From NCBI GenBank assembly GCA_030602105.1, contig JAUWAK010000025.1, positions 1 through 12,960 of the forward strand: DNA of 12,960 bases, written 5' to 3'. Positions within the stretch are counted from its first letter, which is position 1. Every line of letters starts with the position of its first letter. The position numbers and the translations under genes are program-made. Below the pieces are notes generated by a model, which was not told the origin of the DNA, searched no databases, and saw only the letters and a list, made by a program, of their open reading frames with translations. Shown piece after piece: positions 1 to 6,586 of this stretch. The DNA is from Candidatus Aerophobota bacterium. GTDB lineage: Bacteria; Aerophobota; Aerophobia; Aerophobales; AE-B3A.

Positions 1-198
1 GCATATGAGTTAGCATTAAGATTCTATGAAAGATTTGAAAAAGAATTTGGAAGTGTCCTTTGTCATGATCTGATTGAATGTGACCTGAGGACTCCTGAAG
101 GCAAGAAGAAAGCTAAGGATTTAAGGGTACATGAGGAGAAATGCTCCAGATTCGTAGCCAGAGCGGCTGATATTGTGACGGGACTGATGAAAGAATGA
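1..198 (+). CDS. C_GCAxxG_C_C-family putative redox protein, C-terminal fragment
   Basis: The first base is already in an open frame that gives 65 residues ending in LMKE and a TGA stop; the N-terminus lies outside the window. The visible part contains RFEKEFGSVLCHDL, then a Cys at residue 27, a Lys-rich stretch, and EKCSRFVARAADIV. This spacing of Cys residues with an F-G-S-x-x-C segment and a final K-C-x-x-x-V helix resembles the C-terminal half of the C_GCAxxG_C_C family, small cysteine-rich proteins common in anaerobes and thought to be redox-active or metal-binding. The defining GCAxxG motif would lie upstream and cannot be checked, so the family call is from pattern memory. It is followed by a 62-nt gap with a perfect inverted repeat, so it may end a transcription unit. 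Confidence 0.6.
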   Translation, partial: AYELALRFYERFEKEFGSVLCHDLIECDLRTPEGKKKAKDLRVHEEKCSRFVARAADIVTGLMKE

Positions 199-204
199 AT
201 AGTG

Positions 205-221
205 CCCAGAGGTCCTCTGGG
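205..221. repeat. Perfect 8-bp inverted repeat downstream of the first gene
   Basis: The sequence CCCAGAGGTCCTCTGGG is an exact palindrome around one central T. As RNA it could fold into a 6-bp GC-rich stem with a 5-nt loop. It lies 7 nt after the stop codon of the first gene and 39 nt before the GTG start of the next. No T-run follows it, so it is not a classical intrinsic terminator. A 3'-end stabilising hairpin or a dimeric-regulator operator are both possible; nothing in the sequence chooses between them. Confidence 0.45.
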
Positions 222-260
222 GATGGTAGAATCGGTGCAACGAGATAAGAGAGAGGCCCC

Positions 261-866
261 GTGTTAGCCCTATTTCTTTTTAGTGTGATTGTCATTTCTC
301 TATCGGGAGTGATGATGCCCGGACCGGTGTTTGCTATGACCGTAGCCAGGAGCTACAAATCCTCTCTGGCTGGTCCGCTGGTCGCCCTGGGGCATGGAGT
401 GATTGAGATTCCTCTGATGCTCCTGATATACTTCGGTTTTGCCAGTTTCTTCGAATTGGAGCCGGTGCGGGTCATTATTGGGGTGGTAGGAGGATGTATT
501 CTCATATGGATGGGTTTTTCTATGATCAGAAATCGAACCAAAGAGGTGACGGGAACACAGAACCCTTCCTACAGCTCTTTTGTAGGTGGTGTGATTACCT
601 CTACGGTCAATCCCTATTTTTTTCTGTGGTGGGCTACCATTGGATCCGCCCTTGTCGTGAGGTCTATTACCTTCGGTATGATAGGATTCGTCCTCTTGAT
701 GATTACGCACTGGTCATGTGACCTAATCTGGTACAGCCTTGTCTCTCTAACCGTCCATAAAAGCCATCATCTTTGGGGAGGCAGGATTCGTGAGATTGTC
801 ATTATTGTGTGTGGAGTCCTGCTGTTGGGGTTCGGCATATGGTTTATCAGCTCGGTACTTATTTAG
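261..866 (+). CDS. LysE/RhtB-family amino-acid exporter
   Basis: This predicted inner-membrane protein of 201 residues is close to the usual size of the LysE/RhtB superfamily, whose members export amino acids or related small molecules using the membrane potential. About six hydrophobic segments are visible. The family signature PGP sits at residues 20-22 at the end of the first helix (SGVMMPGPVFAMT), and the second signature, STVNPYFF, is at 114-121, matching the T-x-NP-x-x-x-F element of the family. The start is GTG at 261, preceded by the purine-rich GAGAGG four bases upstream; no in-frame upstream start is better. The next gene follows after 20 nt with a strong ribosome site, so the two are probably cotranscribed. 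The substrate cannot be read from the sequence. Confidence 0.85.
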   Translation: MLALFLFSVIVISLSGVMMPGPVFAMTVARSYKSSLAGPLVALGHGVIEIPLMLLIYFGFASFFELEPVRVIIGVVGGCILIWMGFSMIRNRTKEVTGTQNPSYSSFVGGVITSTVNPYFFLWWATIGSALVVRSITFGMIGFVLLMITHWSCDLIWYSLVSLTVHKSHHLWGGRIREIVIIVCGVLLLGFGIWFISSVLI

Positions 867-886
867 AAAACAGGAAGGAGTCTTAA

Positions 887-1663
887 ATGATAGATCTTGC
901 CATAAAGGTGGCTAAAACGGCGGGGAATTTCTTACTGGAAAGATTTGGTAAAATAAGGAGCGTCAGTGAAAAGAAACAAGGCGGCAGGATAACTCTGGTA
1001 ACCGATGTGGATATTGAAGCGGAGAAAGAAATGATCAAATTGATTCACCGGGAATGTCCTCACCATGATATAGTAGGGGAGGAGGGCACAGCCGAGCGGA
1101 AAAAATCTCACTACCGGTGGCTCATTGATCCTCTGGATGGTACCCACAATTATATAAGAGGAATACCTCTTTTTGGTGTCTCGGTGGCCCTGGAATATAA
1201 GGATGAGGTTGTTCTGGGAGTGATTAATCTACCCTATTTCAACGAGCTTTTTCGGGCCGAAAAGGGAAACGGCGCTCTCCTCAATGGAGAGAGAATCTTC
1301 GTTTCCAAACGAAACCTTCCCGAAACCATGGCTGTCTATGACAGTACCCTCCGGGATGATAAGGGACTCAAAATTTCCTTTCTAGAGAAGTTGGTGGGGA
1401 GGGTATTTACCATAAGATCGCTAGGGTCCGCCGCCATTCATCACTCACTCCTGGCCAGGGGCAGCGTTGACTTGATCGTGGAGTATGAGGAGGGACCGTG
1501 GGATTTCTCTGCCGGGGCCCTCCTGGTAGAGGAATCCGGTGGCAGGGTAACGGACATGGAGGGTTGCTCCTGGAGTCCTTATATGCCCCGATACATCGCA
1601 TCCAACGGAAGAATCCACGATGAGGTCTTAAAGATCTGGGCCCGGAGAAGCATGGGAACTTGA
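887..1663 (+). CDS. Inositol monophosphatase family (SuhB-like) phosphatase
   Basis: The protein has 258 residues, normal for this Mg2+-dependent sugar-phosphatase family, which hydrolyses inositol-1-phosphate or related phosphomonoesters in the cytoplasm. All metal-binding motifs are present: GEEGT at 64-68 (first-motif Glu), WLIDPLDGTHNY at 78-89 (Asp81, Asp84 and the DGT loop), and GPWDFSAGALLVEESGG at 203-219 (Asp206 with the typical WDxxAG and ExGG elements). The ATG at 887 has a very good Shine-Dalgarno sequence, AGGAAGGAG at 872-880, with a 6-nt spacer. The motifs are shared with fructose-1,6-bisphosphatase and 3'(2'),5'-bisphosphate nucleotidase activities, so the substrate remains open. 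The radical SAM gene begins 9 nt downstream, consistent with one operon. Confidence 0.92.
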   Translation: MIDLAIKVAKTAGNFLLERFGKIRSVSEKKQGGRITLVTDVDIEAEKEMIKLIHRECPHHDIVGEEGTAERKKSHYRWLIDPLDGTHNYIRGIPLFGVSVALEYKDEVVLGVINLPYFNELFRAEKGNGALLNGERIFVSKRNLPETMAVYDSTLRDDKGLKISFLEKLVGRVFTIRSLGSAAIHHSLLARGSVDLIVEYEEGPWDFSAGALLVEESGGRVTDMEGCSWSPYMPRYIASNGRIHDEVLKIWARRSMGT

Positions 1664-1672
1664 TTCATTCGA

Positions 1673-2836
1673 ATGAAGGTTACGCTAAACAAACGGGAAT
1701 ATGAGGTTATAGAAGAGCCTGACAGGCACATAGTGGTTGCCACCAGAAAAGAAGTTCATGGATGGTGGCCGGGCAGGAGGGAATGTAGTGCCGAGAGAAT
1801 GCTTATCAATCCCTACAACGGCTGTGGTATAGGGTGTTTTTTCTGCTACAGCCTGGCCTTTCCCGGGAATTTTCAGGTTTTTCGAGAAAAAGGGGTGGTG
1901 GTGGTGGCCAGGGATTTTGACCGGACTGTGGCCCAGCAGCTTGATTCTATAGATCTTGCCTTTCCTGGATACCTTTCTCCTGTTACCGACCCCTTCCAGC
2001 CCTTAAATGAAAGATACCACCTCTCGGAGAAGATAATTCGGGTGTTTGTGGAAAGGAATATCCCCATCGAATTTGTCACCAAGGCTAAAGTTCCCCAGGA
2101 GGCTGTTGAACTTGTGAAACTGCAAAGACATTCCTTTGCTCAGATTTCTATTCTCACCGTCAATGAGGAGTTGAGAAAGAGATTGGTGCCAAGAGGAGCC
2201 TCCACTTCTACTCTCTTTGAAAACCTGGAAAGACTGACCAGGGAGGGTATATTCTGTGTCTGCCGCATCGATCCCATCTTCCCCTATCTTACGGACAAAA
2301 AAGGGAAGCTGGAGGACCTAATTGAAAGGGCGAAATCTTCAGGTTCTCCCCATATAGTAGCCAGTGTTCTAGACATTCCTTCCAGGATAGACAAGGGAGT
2401 TTTTTCCAGCATAAAGGCAATTTTTGGGCCAGGGGTAGAGTCGGATTATCGCCGTCTCTACACCGAGAGAATCAACGGGTATTTTCACGCTCGAATTGGT
2501 TACCGCAAAAGAATCTTCGATCTTTTGAGGAATATTTGTGAGAAAAAGAACCTTACTTTCGCTTTGTGCATGGAATACGAGCTGGTAGAGGGGGAGTGGA
2601 GGGGCCTGAACCGGGAGTTTATGAGTTCCCGAAACTGCGAAGGCATAGATATCCCTGTTTATGGGAAGACAGGCTCCCTGTTTCATCCACTCGTATCCTG
2701 CGCAGGGGACTGTCTTTACTGTCTCGACCCGGAGTGTGGGATTGAAGACTTAGCTATGGGAAGGGAGGGAGCAAAAAAGGATTGGAAACTTAAGGATTAT
2801 CGAAGATGGTCAAGGACCGGGAAGCTATATGAGTAG
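1673..2836 (+). CDS. SPL-like radical SAM protein with extra C-terminal Cys cluster
   Basis: A 387-residue protein with a radical SAM motif of the form CxxxCxxC at Cys51, Cys55 and Cys58 (NPYNGCGIGCFFCYS), the spacing that binds a [4Fe-4S] cluster and S-adenosylmethionine. The surrounding NPYxGC element and the following SPVTDPFQPLNERY stretch (about residues 103-116) resemble the spore photoproduct lyase-like branch of radical SAM enzymes. A second cysteine group lies near the C-terminus: Cys322, Cys343, Cys347, Cys350 and Cys355, including another CxxxCxxC; it probably binds an auxiliary Fe-S cluster or a metal. DNA-photoproduct repair is not implied, because this branch includes many proteins of unknown function. 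The start at ATG 1673 has only a weak upstream purine stretch. The stop overlaps the start of the PHP gene by 8 nt, so the two products may work together. Confidence 0.85.
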   Translation: MKVTLNKREYEVIEEPDRHIVVATRKEVHGWWPGRRECSAERMLINPYNGCGIGCFFCYSLAFPGNFQVFREKGVVVVARDFDRTVAQQLDSIDLAFPGYLSPVTDPFQPLNERYHLSEKIIRVFVERNIPIEFVTKAKVPQEAVELVKLQRHSFAQISILTVNEELRKRLVPRGASTSTLFENLERLTREGIFCVCRIDPIFPYLTDKKGKLEDLIERAKSSGSPHIVASVLDIPSRIDKGVFSSIKAIFGPGVESDYRRLYTERINGYFHARIGYRKRIFDLLRNICEKKNLTFALCMEYELVEGEWRGLNREFMSSRNCEGIDIPVYGKTGSLFHPLVSCAGDCLYCLDPECGIEDLAMGREGAKKDWKLKDYRRWSRTGKLYE

Positions 2837-3539
2837 CATGACGATATTAAAGGCTGATTTTCACATTCATACCCAGGAAGATCCAAAGGACAGGATAAAA
2901 TACACCGCCAGGGAGCTGATCGATTATGCTTCATATATAGGATTCGAGGTCCTGGCTATTACCAACCATAATGTAGTGACCTGCGGTAGAGGATTAAGGG
3001 AATATGCTCGCCGCAAAGGGATTCTCCTCATTCCAGGAATAGAAGCTTCGGTGAGTCATAAGCACGTTATTCTCCTCAATGTGGAGGATTTTAGTCCGAA
3101 GCAAACTACGACTCTGGAGGGCATAAAGCAGTACAGAAATGATGACAGCTTGATAGTAGCTCCTCATCCCTATTTTCCTATGCTCCAGGGGCTAGGATCC
3201 AGGCTGGATAAAGCCATTGATATTTTCGATGCTATCGAATATACTCATTTCTACTTCAGGGGAGTCAACTTCAATAGAAAAGCCCAGCGAAGAGCCAAAA
3301 AGCACAATCTTCCTCTTGTAGGTGTGTCGGACGCTCACTTTCTCTGGCAAGTGGGAATCACCTATTCTTTGATCGAGGCGGAGAAAAACATCCAAAGTGT
3401 AATTCGCGCCATCAAGAAAAACAGAGTTAAGATTGTTAGCTCTCCCATGAGATTCACTGGCCCGAGTATCCTGCTGGGCCTGAGGCACCTGAGCGGTCAG
3501 GTGTTTAATCATAGATATTGGTCCAAGACCGCATGTTGA
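2829..3539 (+). CDS. PHP-domain metal-dependent phosphoesterase
   Basis: The 236-residue protein carries the ordered metal-ligand motifs of the PHP domain: DFHIHT at 10-15 (His12, His14), TNHN at 45-48, GIEAS at 70-74 (Glu72), APHP at 111-114 (His113) and SDAH at 167-170 (Asp168, His170). PHP proteins hydrolyse phosphoester bonds in nucleotides, nucleic acids or small molecules using two or three metal ions. No polymerase or other domain is attached, and there is no signal peptide, so it is a stand-alone cytoplasmic enzyme. ATG 2829 lies inside the end of the radical SAM gene (8-nt overlap), implying translational coupling. An alternative ATG at residue 4 is possible. The last 30 residues are basic and unlike the core. 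The precise substrate is unknown. Confidence 0.87.
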   Translation: MSSMTILKADFHIHTQEDPKDRIKYTARELIDYASYIGFEVLAITNHNVVTCGRGLREYARRKGILLIPGIEASVSHKHVILLNVEDFSPKQTTTLEGIKQYRNDDSLIVAPHPYFPMLQGLGSRLDKAIDIFDAIEYTHFYFRGVNFNRKAQRRAKKHNLPLVGVSDAHFLWQVGITYSLIEAEKNIQSVIRAIKKNRVKIVSSPMRFTGPSILLGLRHLSGQVFNHRYWSKTAC

Positions 3540-3581
3540 AATTCCCTACTTTGTCTTAAAGGAGAATTTGGGAAAAAAGGA

Positions 3582-4580
3582 ATGGATAGCCTGGAGGGGA
3601 AAAAGAAGAGGACCTTTTTTGCAAGAAAGTGGATGGGGAGGTCTCTATTCATCTATATTCTTCTCACTCTACCCTGTATACTCGTCATTCTGTTCCCCTT
3701 TGGTTTTTTGGGGCGTGCTACATTGTCTGCATCTGAGTCCTCCCGCTCTTCCAAGAGGGGCATCACCGCCGCCATGGAGGAGAAGTGCATGAATCTCATC
3801 CAGTCCTCCATCAAAGAATATGAGGATATTTATCCCCTGGATCCTCTCTTTGTTCTGGCCCTGATCAAAGCAGAATCTCATTTTCGGAAGTATACTATCT
3901 CCTCGGTAGGAGCAGCTGGAGTTGCTCAATTTATGCCCGTCACAGCAAAAGGAATGGGGATGAAGGTGTTTTTGCCTTCCTACTACACCGCGGCATGGCA
4001 AGAGCTGAAGATTGCTGGGCGGTACTACAGGGAAGCCGAGGAGATAGCTGCTAAAATCAGCTTCAGAGAGCCCGAAGAGTACAACCGGAAGTGGGCTCTG
4101 GAAATGATACCATATAGAAAACTAGCTACGCAGCATCGAGAAAAGGCCAATAGGCTTTTCCAACGCTACAAAGAGGAATTACTAACTCAAGTTGAAGATG
4201 CAAGTGATGAGGAATTGATGGGGGTAGATCAGCGCTTTGTTGTTTCACTAGCCATTAATGCTTGCGTGAAACTGCTGGCGGATAATGCCAGAAGGCTTGA
4301 GAGGCCCGATGCTAGAGAAATTGCCTCTGCCTACAACGCAGGTTTGGGCAGAGTACTAGAGTTTCAAGGTATTCCTTTTATCGAAGAGACAGTTACTTTC
4401 CAGAACAGGGTTATGAACTACTACCGTGAGTACCTTAGCAGGAGTTCTTTTGACTCTTCATCTTCCCAATTTTCAAAGGAAGATTCTGTAGGTTTTGACC
4501 TCGATGTCGCGATTGATATAATGAACCCGAGAGAAGGGGGAAGAATTGAAAACTGGCCATTGTGGTGCGCTGCCCGGTAA
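3582..4580 (+). CDS. Membrane-anchored SLT-type lytic transglycosylase with helical insertion
   Basis: The 332-residue protein starts with a basic N-terminus and one strong hydrophobic segment at about 21-44, an uncleaved anchor or signal peptide that places the rest outside the membrane. The SLT fold follows: LDPLFVLALIKAESHF at 86-101 with the probable catalytic Glu98, GAAGVAQFMPVTAKGMGM at 110-127, and EIASAYNAGLGRV at 246-258. Such enzymes cleave peptidoglycan glycan strands, forming 1,6-anhydromuramyl ends. Between the second and last motifs there are about 85 extra residues (128-215), highly charged and helix-prone, not seen in a minimal SLT domain. Start choice is uncertain: ATG 3582 has AAAGGA directly against it and AAGGAG 17 nt upstream, and an in-frame ATG at 3633 would give a shorter N-terminus before the membrane segment. 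The C-terminal 40 residues are Ser/Asp-rich and unrecognised. Confidence 0.88.
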   Translation: MDSLEGKKKRTFFARKWMGRSLFIYILLTLPCILVILFPFGFLGRATLSASESSRSSKRGITAAMEEKCMNLIQSSIKEYEDIYPLDPLFVLALIKAESHFRKYTISSVGAAGVAQFMPVTAKGMGMKVFLPSYYTAAWQELKIAGRYYREAEEIAAKISFREPEEYNRKWALEMIPYRKLATQHREKANRLFQRYKEELLTQVEDASDEELMGVDQRFVVSLAINACVKLLADNARRLERPDAREIASAYNAGLGRVLEFQGIPFIEETVTFQNRVMNYYREYLSRSSFDSSSSQFSKEDSVGFDLDVAIDIMNPREGGRIENWPLWCAAR

Positions 4581-4588
4581 TCTGATCG

Positions 4589-4617
4589 TTGATGTTGGAG
4601 AGAAAAGGCCATCTAAT
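4589..4617 (+). promoter_or_regulatory. Candidate sigma70-type promoter for the thiolase-dehydrogenase pair
   Basis: TTGATG (4589-4594) and TCTAAT (4612-4617) are separated by exactly 17 nt; they match the -35 consensus at four of six and the -10 consensus at five of six positions. The element lies just after the transglycosylase stop and would give a leader of about 45 nt ending in a strong ribosome site. It is a consensus match by eye only. Confidence 0.4.
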
Positions 4618-4651
4618 CCTCAGAGCTGACAAACGAAATTTACAAATAGGT

Positions 4652-4659
4652 AAAGGAGG
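4652..4659 (+). promoter_or_regulatory. Strong ribosome binding site of the LsrF-like gene
   Basis: AAAGGAGG is nearly a full anti-16S match with a 9-nt spacer to ATG 4669. It selects this ATG over the one at 4661, which opens a frame that stops after 14 codons. Confidence 0.8.
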
Positions 4660-4668
4660 TATGGTAAA

Positions 4669-5460
4669 ATGGATTGGGGAATCAAGAACCGTTTGGCAAA
4701 AATAATCAAACCAAAGACTGGCCGCACTGTAATGCTGGCGGTAGATCATGGGTATTTTCTGGGGCCTACCAGCGGACTGGAAGTACCGGCAAGGACAATT
4801 GAACCTTTGCTCCCCTATGCTGATTCATTGATGCTTACCCGGGGAGTGTTGCGTACCTCAGTAAACGCCAATACTCCTATCCCAATCGTTCTTAGAGTCT
4901 CCGGAGGAACCAGTATTCTGGGAAATTTGTCTAACGAGGGAATTACCACCACCATTAAAGAGGCTATTCGCCTGAATGTAGCTGCGGTAGCTCTTTCTAT
5001 CTTTGTGGGTTCAGATCACGAGAAAGAGACACTTCTGAGTCTCGCAGATCTGATCAATGAAGCGCAAGAATACGGCATCCCCGTTTTGGCAGTGACAGCG
5101 GTAGGCAAAGAGATGAGTCGAGATTCTCGCTACCTGGGTTTATGCTGTCGTATCGCTGCAGAACTTGGGGCACATATGGTAAAAACCTACTATTGCGATG
5201 GGTTTGAAAAAGTTGTAGAGCAATGTCTTGTTCCGGTGGTTATTGCTGGCGGAAAGAAAATACCAGAGCGAGACGCGCTGAATCTGGCTTTCAATGCAGT
5301 TCAAAGCGGTGCTGTGGGTGTAGATATGGGGAGAAATGTCTTCCAATCGGAGTATCCTGTAGCAATGATCAGGGCAGTAAGAGCCATCGTTCACGAAAAT
5401 ATGGCTCCCGAGGAGGCTTATAAGCTGTATAGCAGCATTTCAGGAGACGAACAGAAGTAG
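4669..5460 (+). CDS. lsrF: LsrF-like thiolase/aldolase (DhnA-type TIM barrel)
   Basis: The 263-residue protein closely resembles E. coli LsrF over its whole length, from DWG at residues 2-4 through KPKTGRTVMLAVDHGYFLGP (14-33), KTYYCDGFE (172-180), IAGGKKIPERDA (192-203) and VDMGRNVFQS (218-227). LsrF cleaves phosphorylated 3-hydroxypentane-2,4-dione with CoA to acetyl-CoA and dihydroxyacetone phosphate, the last step of autoinducer-2 breakdown. The residues matching LsrF His58 and Lys203 are His27 and Lys172, so the catalytic pair is kept. It lacks the roughly 30-residue N-terminal extension of the E. coli protein. No lsrK, lsrR, lsrG or lsr transporter gene is in the window, and the partner gene is a dehydrogenase. 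A related aldol or retro-aldol cleavage on another phospho-sugar or diketone is therefore equally possible. The family is certain; the exact substrate is not. Confidence 0.85.
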   Translation: MDWGIKNRLAKIIKPKTGRTVMLAVDHGYFLGPTSGLEVPARTIEPLLPYADSLMLTRGVLRTSVNANTPIPIVLRVSGGTSILGNLSNEGITTTIKEAIRLNVAAVALSIFVGSDHEKETLLSLADLINEAQEYGIPVLAVTAVGKEMSRDSRYLGLCCRIAAELGAHMVKTYYCDGFEKVVEQCLVPVVIAGGKKIPERDALNLAFNAVQSGAVGVDMGRNVFQSEYPVAMIRAVRAIVHENMAPEEAYKLYSSISGDEQK

Positions 5461-5469
5461 TTTCAGGAA

Positions 5470-5492
5470 AGCTCTCGAGGCATTCGTGAGCT
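5470..5492 (+). repeat. Intercistronic stem-loop between thiolase and dehydrogenase genes
   Basis: AGCTCTCGA (5470-5478) pairs with TCGTGAGCT (5484-5492) with one T-T mismatch and a GGCAT loop. It lies in the 53-nt gap, ten bases after the thiolase stop and ten before the dehydrogenase ribosome site. No T-tract follows, so transcription termination is unlikely. An RNA processing or stability element that sets the ratio of the two products is plausible but inferred. Confidence 0.45.
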
Positions 5493-5501
5493 GAGCAGTC
5501 T

Positions 5502-5507
5502 GGAGGA
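5502..5507 (+). promoter_or_regulatory. Ribosome binding site that selects a TTG start
   Basis: GGAGGA lies 6 nt before TTG 5514 and 18 nt before the first in-frame ATG (5526). The spacing favours TTG. The resulting N-terminus, MRVAMYYNNKDVRLEDVPIP, also matches the usual start of this dehydrogenase family. Confidence 0.7.
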
Positions 5508-5513
5508 AGACAT

Positions 5514-6539
5514 TTGCGGGTAGCTATGTATTATAATAACAAGGACGTGAGACTAGAGGATGTGCCAATACCGCAAATTGGCCCTGGCGAGGTCTTGGTC
5601 AAGGTATTGGCCAGCGGTATCTGCGGTAGCGACGTAATGGAGTGGTATCGCATTAAGAAGGCACCTCTGGTGCTAGGCCATGAGATTACCGGAGAGATCG
5701 CCAAGCTTGGAGAAGGCGTACATAATTACAAAATAGGTGACAGGGTCTTCGTGTCCCATCATGTTCCTTGCAACACGTGTCGTTACTGCCTGGGTGGCAA
5801 TCATACTGCGTGTGAGACCTTGCATAAGACCAATTATGATCCCGGAGGCTTCGCCGAATATATACGGGTGCCGCCAGTCAACGTAGAGCGAGGTCTATTT
5901 GTCTTGCCCGACGAGGTGTCATTCGAGGATGGGACATTTATTGAGCCTCTGGCCTGTGTGGTGCGCGGACAAAGACTGACGGGCATACAACCGGGACACA
6001 GCGTACTGGTGATGGGTAGCGGCATTGCGGGTCTGCTTCATGTGGCCCTAGCAGGTGTGCTGGGAGCTGGGCCAGTCATTGCTACGGATATTAATGAATA
6101 TCGCCTGGAGGCGGCCCAGCAATTTGGGGCAGATTCGGTGATATATGCCGATGAGGATGTACTGAGCCGTCTGCGCCAGACAAATGAGAATAGAAATGCT
6201 GACTTTGTCATTGTATGCACAGGAGCCTTTTCCGCTTTTGTCCAGGCCTTGCGGTGTGTGGATCGCGGAGGCACTGTTCTGTTTTTTGCCCCTACAGATC
6301 CTGGGGCTGACCTTCCTGTTCCAGTCAACGATTTTTGGCGCAAGAGCATAAAACTCATGCCCTCATACGGTGCCAGCCCACTGGATATCACCATGGCAAT
6401 ACAGCTAATCCGTGCTGGCAAGGTACTTGTGCACCAGATGATCACTCATCGCCTAAGTCTAGGAAAGACCGATCTGGGGTTCCGGCTGGTGGCGGAAGCG
6501 AAGGAATCTATCAAAGTGATCATCGAACCCCATAGATAA
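5514..6539 (+). CDS. Zinc-dependent medium-chain alcohol/polyol dehydrogenase
   Basis: The 341-residue protein is a medium-chain dehydrogenase of the sorbitol/threonine dehydrogenase type, oxidising a secondary alcohol or reducing a ketone with a nicotinamide cofactor in the cytoplasm. The catalytic zinc site is visible as Cys37 (SGICGSD), His56-Glu57 (LGHE) and Glu144 (IEPLACVV). The structural zinc site is Cys86, Cys89, Cys92 and Cys100. The Rossmann motif GSGIAG is at 168-173, and Asp192 at the end of the second strand favours NAD(H) over NADP(H). The TTG start is set by GGAGGA with a 6-nt spacer. The gene follows the LsrF-like enzyme, so it probably forms or consumes a keto or hydroxy compound linked to that thiolase/aldolase. 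The substrate is not deducible. It ends 47 nt from the convergent merR gene. Confidence 0.9.
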   Translation: MRVAMYYNNKDVRLEDVPIPQIGPGEVLVKVLASGICGSDVMEWYRIKKAPLVLGHEITGEIAKLGEGVHNYKIGDRVFVSHHVPCNTCRYCLGGNHTACETLHKTNYDPGGFAEYIRVPPVNVERGLFVLPDEVSFEDGTFIEPLACVVRGQRLTGIQPGHSVLVMGSGIAGLLHVALAGVLGAGPVIATDINEYRLEAAQQFGADSVIYADEDVLSRLRQTNENRNADFVIVCTGAFSAFVQALRCVDRGGTVLFFAPTDPGADLPVPVNDFWRKSIKLMPSYGASPLDITMAIQLIRAGKVLVHQMITHRLSLGKTDLGFRLVAEAKESIKVIIEPHR

Positions 6540-6586
6540 GTAGTATGAGGAGCTATGTACTCAAAGCTTATACAGATGCTTTTTGG

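Noticed and set aside
300..710. Long open frame on the minus strand across the exporter gene
   Set aside because: Low-complexity, His/Arg/Pro-rich product with no family features; the plus-strand frame has LysE motifs and hydrophobic segments.
1673..2836. Assignment as spore photoproduct lyase and hence a spore former
   Set aside because: The resemblance is at superfamily-branch level and the extra C-terminal cysteines argue for a different function; no sporulation gene is in the window.
3568..3792. TTG-started frame placed 3 nt after AAGGAG, out of frame with the transglycosylase
   Set aside because: Its product has no recognisable feature, while the ATG 3582 frame gives a clear membrane segment and SLT motifs. 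The ribosome-site placement remains odd but does not outweigh this.
6038..6445. 135-codon minus-strand open frame inside the dehydrogenase gene
   Set aside because: Antisense to the Rossmann domain and later C-terminal region of a clear dehydrogenase; no ribosome site or family pattern.
4669..6539. Autoinducer-2 (lsr) operon
   Set aside because: Only the LsrF-like gene is present; no kinase, regulator, isomerase or lsr transporter genes are seen, and the ABC genes in the window are Liv-type on the other strand.
6563..6582. AAAGC ... GCTTT pairing followed by a short T-run in the convergent gap between the dehydrogenase and merR genes
   Set aside because: Only a 5-bp AT-rich stem with a 10-nt loop; too weak to call a terminator even though one is expected here for both convergent units.
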